Source of the DNA: an uncultured Collinsella sp.
GTDB taxonomy: Bacteria; Actinomycetota; Coriobacteriia; Coriobacteriales; Coriobacteriaceae
Assembly (NCBI GenBank): GCA_900555355.1
Contig: USKV01000012.1
Span: 1-14,358 of the forward strand
Length of the DNA: 14,358 bases
Direction: 5' to 3'
Positions 14,098 through 14,358 of the stretch are shown one piece after another; the stretch's first letter is position 1; each line of letters begins with the position of its first letter. The notes beneath the pieces are model-generated. The model searched no databases. It saw only the letters and a program-made list of their open reading frames with translations, and was not told the DNA's origin. Position numbers and translations under genes: made by a program.

Positions 14098-14358
14098 TAT
14101 TTACCGTCCAGCAGACGCAGGTGCTTAAGCGAGAGATCGAGGATCGGCGCGGAGTGCGTCAGGGCGCCCGAGCTAATGAAGTCAACGCCCAGGTCGGCCA
14201 GGGCGCGAATGTTGTTGGCGTCCACGTTGCCCGAGCACTCGGTCTTGGCGCGACCGGCGATAAGCTCGATAGCGGCGGCCATGTCGTCATGGGTCATGTT
14301 GTCGAACATGATGATGTCGGCGCCGGCCTCCACGGCCTCGCGCACCATGTCCAGGTTC
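14097..14358 (-). CDS. nadC: Nicotinate-nucleotide pyrophosphorylase NadC, C-terminal part (runs off the right edge)
   Basis: The last 86 or so residues of quinolinate phosphoribosyltransferase, which turns quinolinate and PRPP into nicotinate mononucleotide, CO2 and pyrophosphate in de novo NAD synthesis. Visible family segments are EAGADIIMFDNM, TECSGNVDANNI and GVDFISSGALTHSAPILDLS, which form the end of the alpha/beta barrel, including the acidic and Gly/Ser-rich loops that contact phosphate. The stop overlaps the next start by one base (TAATG), coupling it to the NiaR gene. The active-site half is outside the window, so completeness cannot be judged. Confidence 0.93.
   Translation of the reverse strand, partial: NLDMVREAVEAGADIIMFDNMTHDDMAAAIELIAGRAKTECSGNVDANNIRALADLGVDFISSGALTHSAPILDLSLKHLRLLDGK

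Overview
The window looks like chromosomal DNA from a GC-rich Gram-positive bacterium of the Coriobacteriia, most likely Collinsella or a close relative. This rests on the dnaK-grpE-dnaJ-hspR gene order typical of Actinomycetota, the nadC/NiaR pair, strong Shine-Dalgarno sites and repeat-rich intergenic DNA. No database search was possible, so the genus is an inference. Nearly all genes are on the minus strand; only one orphan membrane-anchored protein and a ferredoxin are on the plus strand. No rRNA, tRNA, CRISPR array, transposase or phage gene was seen.

Layout. 1-562: the start of a flavodoxin-like protein and a 70-residue five-cysteine protein that follows clpB closely. 582-3176: clpB disaggregase, with a promoter carrying a 27-bp inverted repeat. 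3353-5324: a repeat-rich block holding three tandem 57-bp palindromes, three copies of a second palindrome (arms ACCACCACAAAG/CTTTGTGGTGGT) and two divergent orphan genes for single-pass membrane proteins. 5466-7766: an aconitase-superfamily hydratase. 7891-8206: repeats, a strong terminator inside a long inverted repeat, and a perfect hairpin touching the hspR stop codon. 8207-12506: the chaperone operon dnaK-grpE-dnaJ-hspR, read leftwards. 12507-13164: dnaK promoter/operator, about 62-bp tandem repeats and the ferredoxin promoter. 13165-13350: 2[4Fe-4S] ferredoxin. 13552-14358: a NiaR-type NAD-biosynthesis repressor overlapping the end of nadC by one base.

How the parts fit. DnaK, its exchange factor GrpE and a J-protein, together with ClpB, form the standard bacterial disaggregation machine. 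HspR, a MerR-type repressor, is the last gene of the dnaK operon. The clpB and dnaK promoters share the same inverted repeat, AAATCTAAGTC-N5-ATATAAGATTT, placed the same way next to a -10-like hexamer. This repeat is not the canonical HspR site, so it may be a lineage-specific heat-shock operator. The J-protein in this operon lacks the zinc finger usual for that slot, and grpE has a strong internal start. Five genes (clpB, acn, dnaJ, dnaK, fdx) each have a GC-rich hairpin ending a few bases before their Shine-Dalgarno sequence.
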